Shown: positions 1-10,189 of the stretch, one piece after another
How the letters are laid out: the number at the start of each line of letters is the position of its first letter
Position numbering within the stretch: position 1 is the stretch's first letter
The notes under the pieces: generated by a model
Database searches by the model: none
What the model saw: only the letters and a program-made list of their open reading frames with translations
Told to the model about the DNA's origin: nothing
Assembly (NCBI GenBank): GCA_964016875.1
Contig: OZ024735.1
Coordinates: 19,109,981 to 19,173,980, forward strand
Origin: Fallopia convolvulus
Lineage: Eukaryota; Streptophyta; Magnoliopsida; Caryophyllales; Polygonaceae
Length of the DNA: 64,000 nucleotides
Direction: 5' to 3'
Translations under genes and position numbers: made by a program

Positions 1-503
1 GTTATGAACGTTTAAAGATTGGACGTATACAAACCACTTCTAACAAGTTATTTATATAGTTAGAATACTTTTATCTTTTGCTAAACTTCCTACTTTTATA
101 ATGTGATTGAATTAGAAAACTTTGAAACAATAAGTTATTGTTGAGATATCTCGAATCATACAATTCATTATTAGCACGAGGGTTTTAGTTTGTGTTTTAT
201 TTTTTTAGTTACGAGCTTTTAATATTTATAAATTCAATTAATTTGTATTCTGAAACAATTTTGTTTTCTTAACCTAAATGTGTTCTGAAACGTAATTCAT
301 AATTATATAAGTTGTCATTATAAACTCTTGTTTTCTTAATGTAACTTTATTTTGAAATATTTTAGTCCCTCCCTTATAAAATATGTTCTTTTTTTTGTCT
401 AAATTTGTATTTTTTATTTCTACATCTTTCTCGAAACGTACCTTAGCTATGTTAGAAAAAATTTGTTGGCCCCTACAATGATAAGTTTCTGGCTACACCC
501 CTG
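1..503. mobile_element. End of a hAT-like element cut by the window edge
   Basis: The stretch is AT-rich and non-coding. It ends at 491-503 with GGCTACACCCCTG, whose reverse complement CAGGGGTGTAGCC is the kind of terminus seen on many plant hAT elements. The other end would lie left of the window, so neither the inverted partner nor an 8-bp target duplication can be checked. It could also be an unrelated repeat. Confidence 0.3.
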
Positions 504-810
504 AAAAAGACACGAGATGTACATAGAGCAATAGAGTGGGCAGGTTGAGGTGGGTTCACAATGTTCACATGTCCCTTCCTCTCACTAAAAATACCACCAC
601 CAAGTACTATTAGCCGTATCAAATATGATGTGAGCAGAGATTTTTGTGTACATTGGCTACTTGCAACATGTTGGCATCAAAAATATAATTATGCGTCTCA
701 TTCGAGTGACCAGACATTGGATTGAATTTGTCACATAACACATAATAAAACCAACATGTTGCCCATAAAAATATAATTATCTAATTTTTAGTTAAGATAC
801 TACAGTATTT

Positions 811-868
811 AATTATAGTTAATTAGCTAGCGTTGGGGAAATTATAGTTAGTTAGCTAGCGTTGGGGA
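811..868. repeat. Tandem duplication of a 29-bp unit
   Basis: Two adjacent 29-bp copies (811-839 and 840-868) share the core TTAGCTAGCGTTGGGGA and differ at one base. The rest of 504-1470 is AT-rich intergenic sequence upstream of the SPL gene, with no coding potential that I can see. Confidence 0.8.
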
Positions 869-1559
869 TGGATTGGACAAATCAAAATAGGAGTTGATCA
901 TGAAATGACTCTACCAATGCATTTACAACAGTGCAACGCAACTCATTTTACCCTAAGTAGTAAGTAGTGTGTGTATAGTCACAATTCCATAGTCGGCACT
1001 CTCATATACAGTAACTCAGCAAGTATGTATTGCCTTGTCCGTTTCTTTTCCATAAAACTCCAATTCATCAAACTTATGGCTTCCAAGTGTGACAACAAAT
1101 TAAAACTGCAGGTTCATCATTTATATAACATCACCTAATTTGTTTTTATTTGCATTTATTCTAATGACTCAACCAAATAGTCACATAACATTCAATGCTT
1201 TATATTTAACTCACCGACGAATTAAATTATTTTTTTTTTGTTACAAAAAATGGGTCTAATTAGTAGTTTTTATTTTGTTTTTAATCGGATAGTTTATCAA
1301 TAAATGTATCTATTTATTTATTCCAAATTGAAGTTTTCAGATTATTCTACTACTCCGTAGTATTTTTGTTTACAGATTATTTACTCTCTAAAATTTCATT
1401 TTTTTTAGTAGAAACTCTCTAAAATTTCATGGGGAAAAGAAAACTACTGATATAGAATTTCACTACCGATAAATGTGGGTATGTCCCACAACGTGTGTCT
1501 CCACCTATTTTCCTCCTCCCCCAAGGCCAATAGGCCAAATAGGCCAAGAAGACCCCCAA

Positions 1560-3576
1560 CTCTCAATCATACACTATACTGTCATTCTTATTTCTCTGTT
1601 TATCCCCCCCTCTCTCTCTTTCCCCCTTTCCTCTTCATACCAAAATGCTGTGCTTCTGAAGGAAAGCAAGGGGTCAGCCAGACTCTGCTGCTTTTTATTT
1701 AACGAGGAGTTGGAGACGAAGATTTCAATTCTCAAGTGGGTTTTAATGGTAAGACTTTCAGATTTACCAGTTTCCTGATTTGGGTATCTATGAAGATTAG
1801 AAAAAGGGGCCTCTTTTTGTCACTGTTGCTGCTGCTCAAGGGGGGGAAATAAAGAAAAGGAGCTCTCTTTTCTTTTCTTTTCTCTTTTGTTTGCTTAAAT
1901 TAAGTCTTGTTGTTGATTCATAATAAATGTGGGTTTTTTGTTCGGTTCAGAGCTACAAACCCTAGAGAGAAGAACTGCATATTTTTTACTTGTTTTGGTC
2001 AGTGTGGTAGGTTTTTAGCATTTCCATCAATGGTGTTCGTTCGAAAATGGGTTTTGAGATTTCTGACCTCCCAGATACGGAAAGATGCCTGCCTCAGATT
2101 TTATCCATTCCACTTTATCTGGGTTTCGATTTCTTCTCGGAAAAGCGCATACGACCCTAACGGCGCCGTTTCGTCGTTTTTCCTAAGTATTTTTTTTTTG
2201 GGTTTCGATTTCAATCCTCTAGTTCTTCTTTTGGGCTTTTTCTTCATTTCATTATATTGGTTGGTCTACAAAACCCAAGCAAAGGCATCAATTCTCGAAG
2301 GCCATCCCCACTAGTTCTGTTGCCTTTATTAAATCTTGCAAAAGGGTTTTTTCTCCCCTCAAAATTGAAAAGGTGGGTTTTTTATTTGTGTTTATACATC
2401 TTTCCTCCCTCTCCATATTGGCTTTTGACTAGAGTTCAATAGATCACAGAAATGGAGGAAAAATTGAGCTTTAAGTTCTTTGAAAAATCGGTCTCACTAA
2501 AATAATAATCTTTTCTATGATTGTTCCTACTTGTAAGCTTGCACTTGGTATTCTTTGAAGATAATGAGTGTCTGTTGCAATAATTTATTGGATTTTTGCT
2601 TCATTGTTTAGAAAAGGATGTTTGCCACTATTGAAGAAAAGCACAAAAGAGGGTTTGTTGGCTGGATAAAGATTTCAACTTCTCAGGGTGTTTATTAGAT
2701 CTATAAGCTTTTCTGGGTCTGTTAGCTGTTCATTTTCTCTGTCAAAGTTGTTGGGGTAATTTTTGGTCAGTGCCAGCTAGTGAAGGTAAAAAAGCTGCTA
2801 TGTAAAAAAAAAGCGCTTTAAAATTGCATTCAATGAATGAATTTACATGTAGACAGGAAGGGGGGGTTAGTTGCCATATGGGGTTCATGAGTACTGGGTT
2901 AAATTCCTTTCCCACCTTTTCCCAAAAGTGGGCACAAAAAAAGTACATATTATTAAATTTAGGTCTTCATGAATAGCTTTACCATGTTGTGAAACTTATA
3001 ATGACCAACAAATGTGAATCATGTGGTCTCTTGTTTGCTGCAGAGATCAAATTGGTCTGCTGTACTTTGGTTTAAACACTATAAAAAGGGGGAGTGAAGA
3101 TAATTGATTGTTTAAAAAGGTTCTGCTGACTTGTTAGAGCTTTCATTTCAAGCATTTGGCATCAATTTGAGAAGGGGCAAAAAAAAGGGGGCAAGTATCT
3201 GTATATGAGAAGCTTAATTTAAGCTTGTGGGTTTTAGGGAAAGCACCAGGTGATGGATTGCTAACATCTTCTAGAGGGCTACAAGCTCTATTTACTTTCT
3301 GGTCACCGCAGGTAGCTCTTTTGTTTTATTGATTTTTCGTCCTGCTGTTGAACTGAGACTGGTTCTTGGTTGGTTCTTCTGATGTATTATTGTCACCAGA
3401 AGCCCCAAGTCTTTGGAAAAAAAGAGCTGATTTTTCTCCTGCACTTGTCTTGTGACATTCTTGTTGATTTATATAAACTATTGAGCAAGATCTTTGAACG
3501 ATACCCATATTGAGTTGTGGGATCTAATCTGTTCATTATCCTTTGTGCAGTGGGAATCGGAGTGTGAATTCATTTC
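1560..3576 (+). promoter_or_regulatory. Probable SPL 5' leader with a long leader intron
   Basis: A CT-rich stretch at 1595-1640 is typical of a plant transcription-start and leader region. A good donor (ATG|GTAAGA) lies at 1749 and a good acceptor (TTGTGCAG) at 3549-3550, 26 bases before the first SPL ATG. The simplest model is one leader intron of about 1.8 kb, but other acceptors exist (for example near 3311). Short open frames here, such as 1473-1778, look like chance frames or upstream ORFs. The exon structure is inferred. Confidence 0.35.
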
Positions 3577-6278
3577 ATGAGTGCAATCTCAATCATGGAA
3601 TTGAACAGTAAAAGTCCCTTCATCTGGGACTGGGATAATCTGGTTGTGTTTCCTTCCAAAGTAACTGATGTACCCAGGAAACTGCATCTTGTTGAATCAG
3701 AGTTTGATGGAATCGATGGCTTTGAAATCGGGTCTTTCCATTCTTCGGGCGGTTCTGGTTCCAATTTGGCTCATGGCTCCTCATCAAAAAGCTCAAAATC
3801 AGCTTCTGTTGATTCTTCCATAGATAGAGAGATCGTGAGGGAATCTAAATTCACATTGGAAACAAGTGATTGCTTATCCCAGAATCTGAGCAACAACAAC
3901 ACAAAGGAATTGGCCAGTGCTTGGTCTGGTGAGTCAATGATTGGTCTAAAGCTCGGGAAGCGCACCTACTTTGAAGATGTTTCAGGAGGCAACAACAACA
4001 ATGGTAAATCCTCTAGCTCAGTTCCTGCTCCATCCTGTAAGAAATTAAAGTCATCGTCTCAGAGTACAGAAATTCCGCGTTGCCAAGTGGAAGGATGTAA
4101 TCTAGACCTTTCTTCTGCTAAGGATTATCACCGGAAGCACCGAGTTTGTGAAAGCCACTCCAAAAGCCCAAAAGTCGTCATTTCCGGTCTTGAACGCAGG
4201 TTTTGTCAGCAGTGCAGTAGGTAAAACTTCTTTTGCAAACTGAGAATTTCATTTTTAAAATAAAGAAGACAAGTTATGGATGATAAAAAGGTTTCTATTG
4301 ATTGCTTTTGTAGATTCCACAGTTTATCGGAGTTTGACCAGAAGAAGAGAAGCTGTCGCAGGAGGCTGTCGGATCATAATACGCGTCGCCGCAAGCCAAA
4401 ACCAGAGATAATCCAGTTCAATTCAATGAGGATGCCATCAACTTTGCACGGTATGATCTGCTTCATATTTCATCTATACAGTTTCCTGGCATCTTATTAT
4501 AAATTTCCATATTTCTTATGAATGATAACTGAGGAAACTCATCTTTCATTTGAAGCCTTATTTGCCAAATCTAATATCGACATAGAAATTTCGAGATTCC
4601 AGTTCCAGCATGTTCGTAGATTTTCGTAAATCTTCAATATCAAATGTGAAATTAACTTTTCTAGGACTTTGGGGCCTTGAATTTCATCCAAAGGATTCCA
4701 AAGTCATGGTAGCGTACTAAATTGAAAGATTATTTCTTTAACAATCTATTTTTCCCACAAGTTCTGTTTAAGTACAAAAGGGTGGGCCAAGGATAACTGT
4801 TTCACACATGTGAGCGTATAGAAATCAGTTTGTATATATGGGGATAACCGTTTCACTGATCAAGCGGTCAGTCAATATCGACCTCTTATGTTTTCTTTTA
4901 CTTGCTGCTTGAGCAAGTATGTGTGATTGAGGATGATATGATTTAAAAAAAAAAAAACATGTTTGATGTGGTGCAGAGGGAAGGAGCCTTGCATTCAACC
5001 AAGTTCCTATGGTCCAAACAAGGCCTAACTCAAATACTACATGGGACTTCACCAGCAACTCCAAGTTTCCCCAAGAAAAACTCGGCCTTTTCTCGCCTAC
5101 AAAAGCCGGAGACATTGATGCAATGCACGTAACACGCAATGAACCTCAAGAAACCAGGTTTAAGCTGTCCTATGGTTCCTCGCAAGTCTTGCCACCTAAG
5201 AGTGCAGCTTCCGAGGTCTTCCACCTAGGTATGTGAAGTAAATCTCCAGATATCGGTTAATTGTACAGCTTCTAATAAGATTAGAGGAATTTAAATTGTG
5301 AGTGATCTCATTATGCTGGTAGTTACAAAGCTTCTCCAGTTTAAAGCTATTTTGAGCTAGCTAATGAGGTGGAAAGAGTGACAGTGAAACACCCATCCAA
5401 TCCAATTAAAAAGAGAACATCATCATCATCACCATCATCACCATCATCATTGACCCAGTGAGGCTTCCGCTATAGCGGAATCTGGAGGGGTCAAGATGGG
5501 GGTACCCCTGCCCAAGGGAAAGGGGTTACGCCTGATAGACCTAAGATACACTGAAACTCAGCTATGTGACAATAATAATTGAATTTAGTTAGAATGTACC
5601 AATATTGATATAAGGACTAAATGCATCTCAAAGGCAGTGTATAAAAGCCAATGAGCATGAGGATGCGCCCCAATTAAAAAGAGAACGTTATAAAAACAAT
5701 CATTGGGTGTATTGATGTGAGACTGAGACATCTATTTTCTATCAGTGTCTTTTAACAACACTTCGAAATTATGCAGTTTTCTGAACTTACCTATTCTTTT
5801 TCCACTTTTTTTTTTTTTGTAAGGAAAGAATTCCACTTCTTTAAGCTGCTAATATTATTTACTTACAACTTTTAACTATATTAGCATACTACAGGGTTAG
5901 AGATATTAAACTTGAAATCTTGATACATTTTACCTAAATTGAATGAAACAAAATCTATTGGATTGAGTATTATATCTGAAAAGGGCTTTTATCCTCTAAT
6001 TTGCAGGATTTCAGATGTCAACATCTAGCAACAACATAGATGCAGCTCAAGATCTCCGTGCTCTCTCTCTTCTGTCAACAAATTCATGGGGCCCCCAAGA
6101 ACACGCCCCCCAGCCACTAGACCACTCTGAAATCCTACACCACTCTCGTCCGCTTGATCTTCCACCCGTTTCGGTTTCCACTGAGTACAACAACAACCAC
6201 CACAACCAGTTTCAAGAGTTTCACTTGTTCAAGCCACCAAATGAGCCCAACTATTACCTGTACGAAGATCTCAGGTAG
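3577..6278 (+). CDS. SPL: SQUAMOSA-promoter-binding-like (SPL) transcription factor, miR156-targeted
   Basis: This is a nuclear, plant-specific transcription factor whose SBP domain binds GTAC cores; the family controls phase change, flowering and shoot architecture. Coding exons are 3577-4220, 4314-4450, 4977-5228 and 6007-6278. All junctions are GT-AG and phases agree (1305 nt, 434 aa). The SBP domain spans about residues 169-244, with zinc ligands in CQVEGC, HRKHRVC, CQQCSRFH and KRSC, then a basic nuclear-localisation stretch (RRRLSDHNTRRRKPK). The first intron splits the domain at the conserved Arg after CQQCS. The family-like start MELNSKSPF is the second ATG (3595), so a 428-aa product is equally possible. 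GLKLGKRTYFED, the exon layout and the last-exon miR156 site suggest the SPL2/10/11 clade. That clade call is from memory of the family. No stop or frameshift is visible. Confidence 0.93.
5418..5535 (-). repeat. SINE- or RTE-like 3' tail inside SPL intron 3
   Basis: Read on -, the segment runs CAGATTCCGC, AGCGGAAGCC, CACTGGGTCA and then an imperfect (ATG)n tail (5418-5450). The same order of words ends the RTE element at 8080-8134 (CAGATTC, AGCGGA, CACTGGGTC, then (GTT)n). It is probably a short element mobilised by RTE machinery, or a severely truncated RTE copy. The rest of intron 3 (5536-6006) shows nothing recognisable. Confidence 0.5.
6058..6077 (+). promoter_or_regulatory. miR156/157 target site in the last SPL exon
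   Basis: GTGCTCTCTCTCTTCTGTCA encodes the ALSLLS peptide (about residues 362-368). It matches the usual miR156 complementary site of SPL genes, with the customary single mismatch near the centre-5' part of the target. It predicts post-transcriptional repression in juvenile tissue. Confidence 0.95.
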
Positions 6279-6834
6279 AGATGTGCAAATCAAATTAGTT
6301 CTTGAGACAATTTTAGAAGATGTAGAACTTCTAATGCGTGCATGATGAATTCATTTTGGGTTTTAAGATTGTGGAATAAGGAGGGCTGTGAAATGTTTTG
6401 TGTGCACTTTTTTGGATTAATCTCCTGAGATTCTCTGCTTTGTTTGTTGGAAACAGAGTTTTGAAACTCTTGACGTTGATGGTAATTATAACAAAACTCT
6501 ATTCGACATTATCAATGCTTGTTCAAGCCTTTTTTGTGCTTCCTACATTTTAGATCCTAAATCGGGCAGGTCATGTATAGGTAGCTAAAGATTAGTGTTT
6601 TTTTTTAAATATAATTCAATGTCGAGTTTGGTTATGTTATAAGTTGGAGACAATTTTATACTTTCATCTTCAAAATTATGTTATTTTGTTTTCAAATTAG
6701 GTAATTTCTAGTAGGGTAGGTTACAAAGAGTAGAGCTTTAAAATTATGTTATACGAAAGGAGGGTAGATTTTAGTGGTTGGAGATGTGATTGTCGGCTTG
6801 TCACTAGTTGCCTATTAGAGTGGTTGCTTTAGTT

Positions 6835-7426
6835 TAGGGTTGGGCATCAGTCCAAGACCGAACCAGACTAGATCGAGACCGGATTTTCAAACTTCATGGA
6901 CCGAGGAAAGGATTGAAAAAATCGGTTTGGTCCGTTTTGGACAGTTTTCACTTGCCTCGGCTTTACTAACTGTTTTTCACTACCGATCCTAAGTTTGGGA
7001 CTTGTTTTGGACCGGGATCGAATTTTAAAATGCACTAAATACTATTTAGATTATTTAATAAATAGTCTAAATTCCATAGCACCAGGCTACAACTGTCGTC
7101 AGGTGTCGCAGGTGTCGCCTGGATCTACAGATCTAGATGGGTCTCGAGTTAGAATTGAAAGTGAAGTTGAAACTTGAAAGAGAGGCTGCATAAAGAAACT
7201 AAAGAAAGAGTGATTGCGTACAAAATATTGAAACGTTAAAAAATTAAAACCCTAATCTCACTCTCACTCTCTCCTCCTAAGAAAACAATTTTTTATTATT
7301 AAAATGTCGGTCTACCGAGACCGAATGTTAACATGGATTGAGGATCGGACCGGAGGTATCCCCAGTCCGGTTCTAACCGAATTTTGCCCAACCCTACTTT
7401 TTTTTTATTATGATTGCCCAACCCTA
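6835..7426. mobile_element. Non-autonomous hAT element (MITE), 592 bp
   Basis: The element begins TAGGGTTGGGCA and ends TGCCCAACCCTA, a 12-bp inverted repeat. It is flanked by the 8-bp direct repeat CTTTAGTT (6827-6834 and 7427-7434), as expected for hAT transposition. The interior has repeated ACCGA/TCGGT words near both ends and no transposase frame. A second copy of the right terminus lies 30 bp inside (GCCCAACCCTA ending at 7396). Confidence 0.88.
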
Positions 7427-7447
7427 CTTTAGTTCATCAATTTAGAA

Positions 7448-7556
7448 AAGCTTGCTTGTTGAGTCGAGACTTATTTGAACCCGACTTAACCCGAACCCTA
7501 AATAACCGGACCCGAACCCAACCTGACCGACCCATTTGACAGCTCTGGGTCCATCT
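7448..7556. repeat. Proline-codon-like CCGACC/CCGAACC repeat fragment
   Basis: The segment is rich in AACCCGAC and ACCGGACCCG words and ends CCCATTTGACAGCTCT. This resembles the subterminal part of common plant DNA-transposon MITEs. No inverted partner or target duplication is visible, so it is at best a fragment. Confidence 0.3.
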
Positions 7557-7601
7557 AATAATTAATTTTTTTTATTTATACAATTAAAGTTATTTGTTTT
7601 T

Positions 7602-8134
7602 ATGAAGTTGGCCCAAATGGTTTGGACATGTACAGAGGCGGGGTACAGGGGAGCCTGTCCGCATGTGTGAGAGCTTAGACCTTGGGGACTTTCGCAGAGG
7701 CAGGGGACGACCTAAGAAATGTTGGAGGGACAAAATAAAACAGGATATCGAGCAGTTAGGAATTTCAGTAGAGCTAGCAAAATGTAGAGATATATGGAGG
7801 GAGAAGATCAAGGTAGCAGATAGCTAAGCGCCAGGATAGACGATCCATCGTTGTTTGAGTGTTTGGTTGTATTATGCTTTGTTCTGTTTTTCCGTTCTGT
7901 TTTCCTGTGTTTGTCTAGGGTGTGTCGGTACTCTTTATGTTTTATGGTGGTGTGTTGCTTATTTTGGGTGTAGACCTTTGTCTTGTGCTTACATGATTTC
8001 TGGTTGGTGGTCATACTTGGGCCTTTCAAGGCACTCCCCCTCAGTGTTTAGTCAGGGGTGCTCACATCCTGGCCCCCCAGATTCTGTTGAAGCGGAGTTA
8101 CACTGGGTCGTCGTTGTTGTTGTTGTTGTTGTTG
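7602..8134 (+). pseudogene. 5'-truncated RTE-type non-LTR retrotransposon
   Basis: Codons 7615-7827 give a 70-residue end of an RTE reverse-transcriptase polyprotein. It starts KWFGHVQRR, has the RGRGRPKKCWRDKI motif typical of the RTE C-terminus, and ends at TAA. A roughly 300-bp 3' untranslated region follows. The element finishes with CACTGGGTC and a (GTT)n microsatellite tail (8109-8134) in place of poly-A, a hallmark of the RTE clade. The catalytic RT and endonuclease parts are missing, which is usual for 5'-truncated LINE copies. No target duplication was identified. Confidence 0.85.
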
Positions 8135-8144
8135 AAGTTGTACC

Positions 8145-8395
8145 AGAGTTTGGTTCAAATGAAACAAACTCTTATCCCGAAACGTGAAACGAATGCACTT
8201 TTCCTAATTCGTAGTGCACTTTTCATACGAAAGTGCATTGTAAAATACGAAAAGTGTCATCCGAAAAAGTGCACAACTAAAAGTATGAAAAGTGCAAACC
8301 CAAAAAGTTCAATCCGAAATTGGAAAAATGCACTACGAACTAGGAAAAGTGCATTCGTTTCAGGATAAGAGTTTATTTGATTTGAACCAAATTCT
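8145..8395. mobile_element. MITE with roughly 70-bp terminal inverted repeats
   Basis: The left end (AGAGTTTGGTTCAAAT, AAACTCTTATCC, AATGCACTTTTCCTA, TTCGTAGTGCA) is mirrored at the right end with few differences. The middle is made of further AAAAGTGCA words in both orientations, so the whole can fold back. It lies 10 bp after the RTE tail. I find no clear target duplication, so the superfamily is not assigned. Confidence 0.7.
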
Positions 8396-8529
8396 ATGTT
8401 AATAAAGATTTTAAATTAATTAAAGATAAGTATTAAATCCATACCACAAAAGTTCGTACTCATTAACTATTTGCTAAATAAAATTATTGATCTAACATAT
8501 TTTTCTTCCCGTTCAAATATTATATTGTA

Positions 8530-8787
8530 CTCCCTCCATTTCACAATACTTGATCTTAGACAAAATTTCACACACATTAAGGAATTTTTTCCTTCCCAAA
8601 TTACCCCTATTAAATACTCTTTGTTTTTTTCTCAATTACCTTGGGAAATTCAACCAAAAAAAAAGAAATTTTGAGATATGTGTAATGTGGGGTATACACA
8701 AGGGTATAAATGGAAAAAAAATTACATGAACATCTATTTTGAAACAAAAAAAAAGCTTTAAGAACAAGTATTGTGAAACGGAGGGAG
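8530..8787. mobile_element. Stowaway-type (Tc1/mariner) MITE, 258 bp
   Basis: Terminal inverted repeats start CTCCCTCC and end GGAGGGAG, with the near-terminal word CACAATACTTG mirrored as CAAGTATTGTG. TA dinucleotides flank both ends (8528-8529 and 8788-8789), the Tc1/mariner target duplication. The interior is AT-rich without a transposase. Confidence 0.92.
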
Positions 8788-8789
8788 TA

Positions 8790-10080
8790 TATGATTGGAT
8801 ATTTGGATGATATAGAACAATAAAAATATGTAATTAAAATTTAACAAATATTATAAATAATACAATAATTGTATAAAACCTCACGAAGAGAATGCAAACT
8901 TGGACAGTAGTACGTAAATATGAAACCAGGAGAATGGGGTTCACCAAATAATTGTTTATGTTAATTCACACTAAAAACACTCCTCAAGCCTATCTTTTCA
9001 CAAAACCATTCCTTCACTAGCCGAAATTATATAAAACAACTTTGCAAGTAAAAAAAGTTGACAAATAACCACCCCAGGTCATATCCTTCATCAAATATCA
9101 AGTTTCTTGATGAGATTTTGCAGAAACCATTATTTTTACCGCTATAAATAGCCATTCCCAAGCTTTAGTTACCCCAAATTCCATATACATTTTGGTAAGT
9201 TTATTACTCCTTCACAATTCATCTACTACTGACACAAGTCAACCAAACACTAGTGAAATTTATCCTTTACAAGCATCATTCTATTCGTTTGCCAAGGCAA
9301 TTAGTAGCAGAAACCTTTATAATTTAAATGCCACCAACCTTCTTAACATTGCAAGTTGAAACACATGATTAACAATTATTTAGGTTGGTGGCAATAATTC
9401 GGAACTATGCCTAATCACAACAATAACTGCCTAACTGGCCCTTTGTGCCCGCAAAACACAAGCTACAAGGAGTCTCTCATGGCATCATATCCAGTCAATA
9501 CCTTCTCATGCAATTCACAGTTTACTGTCTACAGCACAATCACATCCACCTACTGGGTAAACCTTTTTAATGATATGACGATTGGGTCCATGTGGTAAAT
9601 TTTAAAAACAAAGCGCTAGCAAATGAAGTCCTTTAGTACTTTAAATATTCAAATGTCGTTTTTACTTGAACAAAATTACCTAGACCACACTTCAACATGA
9701 AACCGACTAAATAAAGAGATCTGCTCTGCTTGTAAGCTGATAAATAGACCACATGCAAAGTTGAACTACGGCAGTAAATACTTTTATCATGGACCACCCA
9801 GGACAGAACAATCACAAGGAGACGGACAATCTAAACCATACGATAAACACGAGGAAGAAAATACACACTAGACTTAAATGGCAACTATCCCACTTGGATA
9901 TAAAAGCTGTTTTTTTTTAAATAGAGACAACTAACCAAGTTGAAACCATTACTAAGGTGTAAGACTTTAGTTGGATAACAAATGACACGCGATGCATACA
10001 AAGAAAAAAGGGATCCACAACAATGACCATTTACCACTTTCTTAATACAGTAACTTTAAAAATACGTCACAAGAAGACAG
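8790..10080. other. Intergenic sequence, possible 3' UTR of the zinc-finger gene near its right end
   Basis: The sequence is AT-rich. I see no conserved protein frame, tRNA or element terminus. The - strand gene ends at 10190, so part of 9640-10189 is probably its 3' untranslated region, with an unknown polyadenylation site. Confidence 0.4.
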
Positions 10081-10189
10081 AGTGACCGCTGCAATATGAA
10101 GAAGACATGGACTGACTTTCAGACACCAATAACTGAGCATGCTGGACGACGACTCTGGACCTTCCCAACAACCAGACATGTCCTAGTAC

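Noticed and set aside
1473..1778. Open frames near 1473-1778 and 1907-2442 upstream of SPL
   Set aside because: No recognisable domain. They lie in the CT-rich leader and leader intron, and several frames overlap in the same place.
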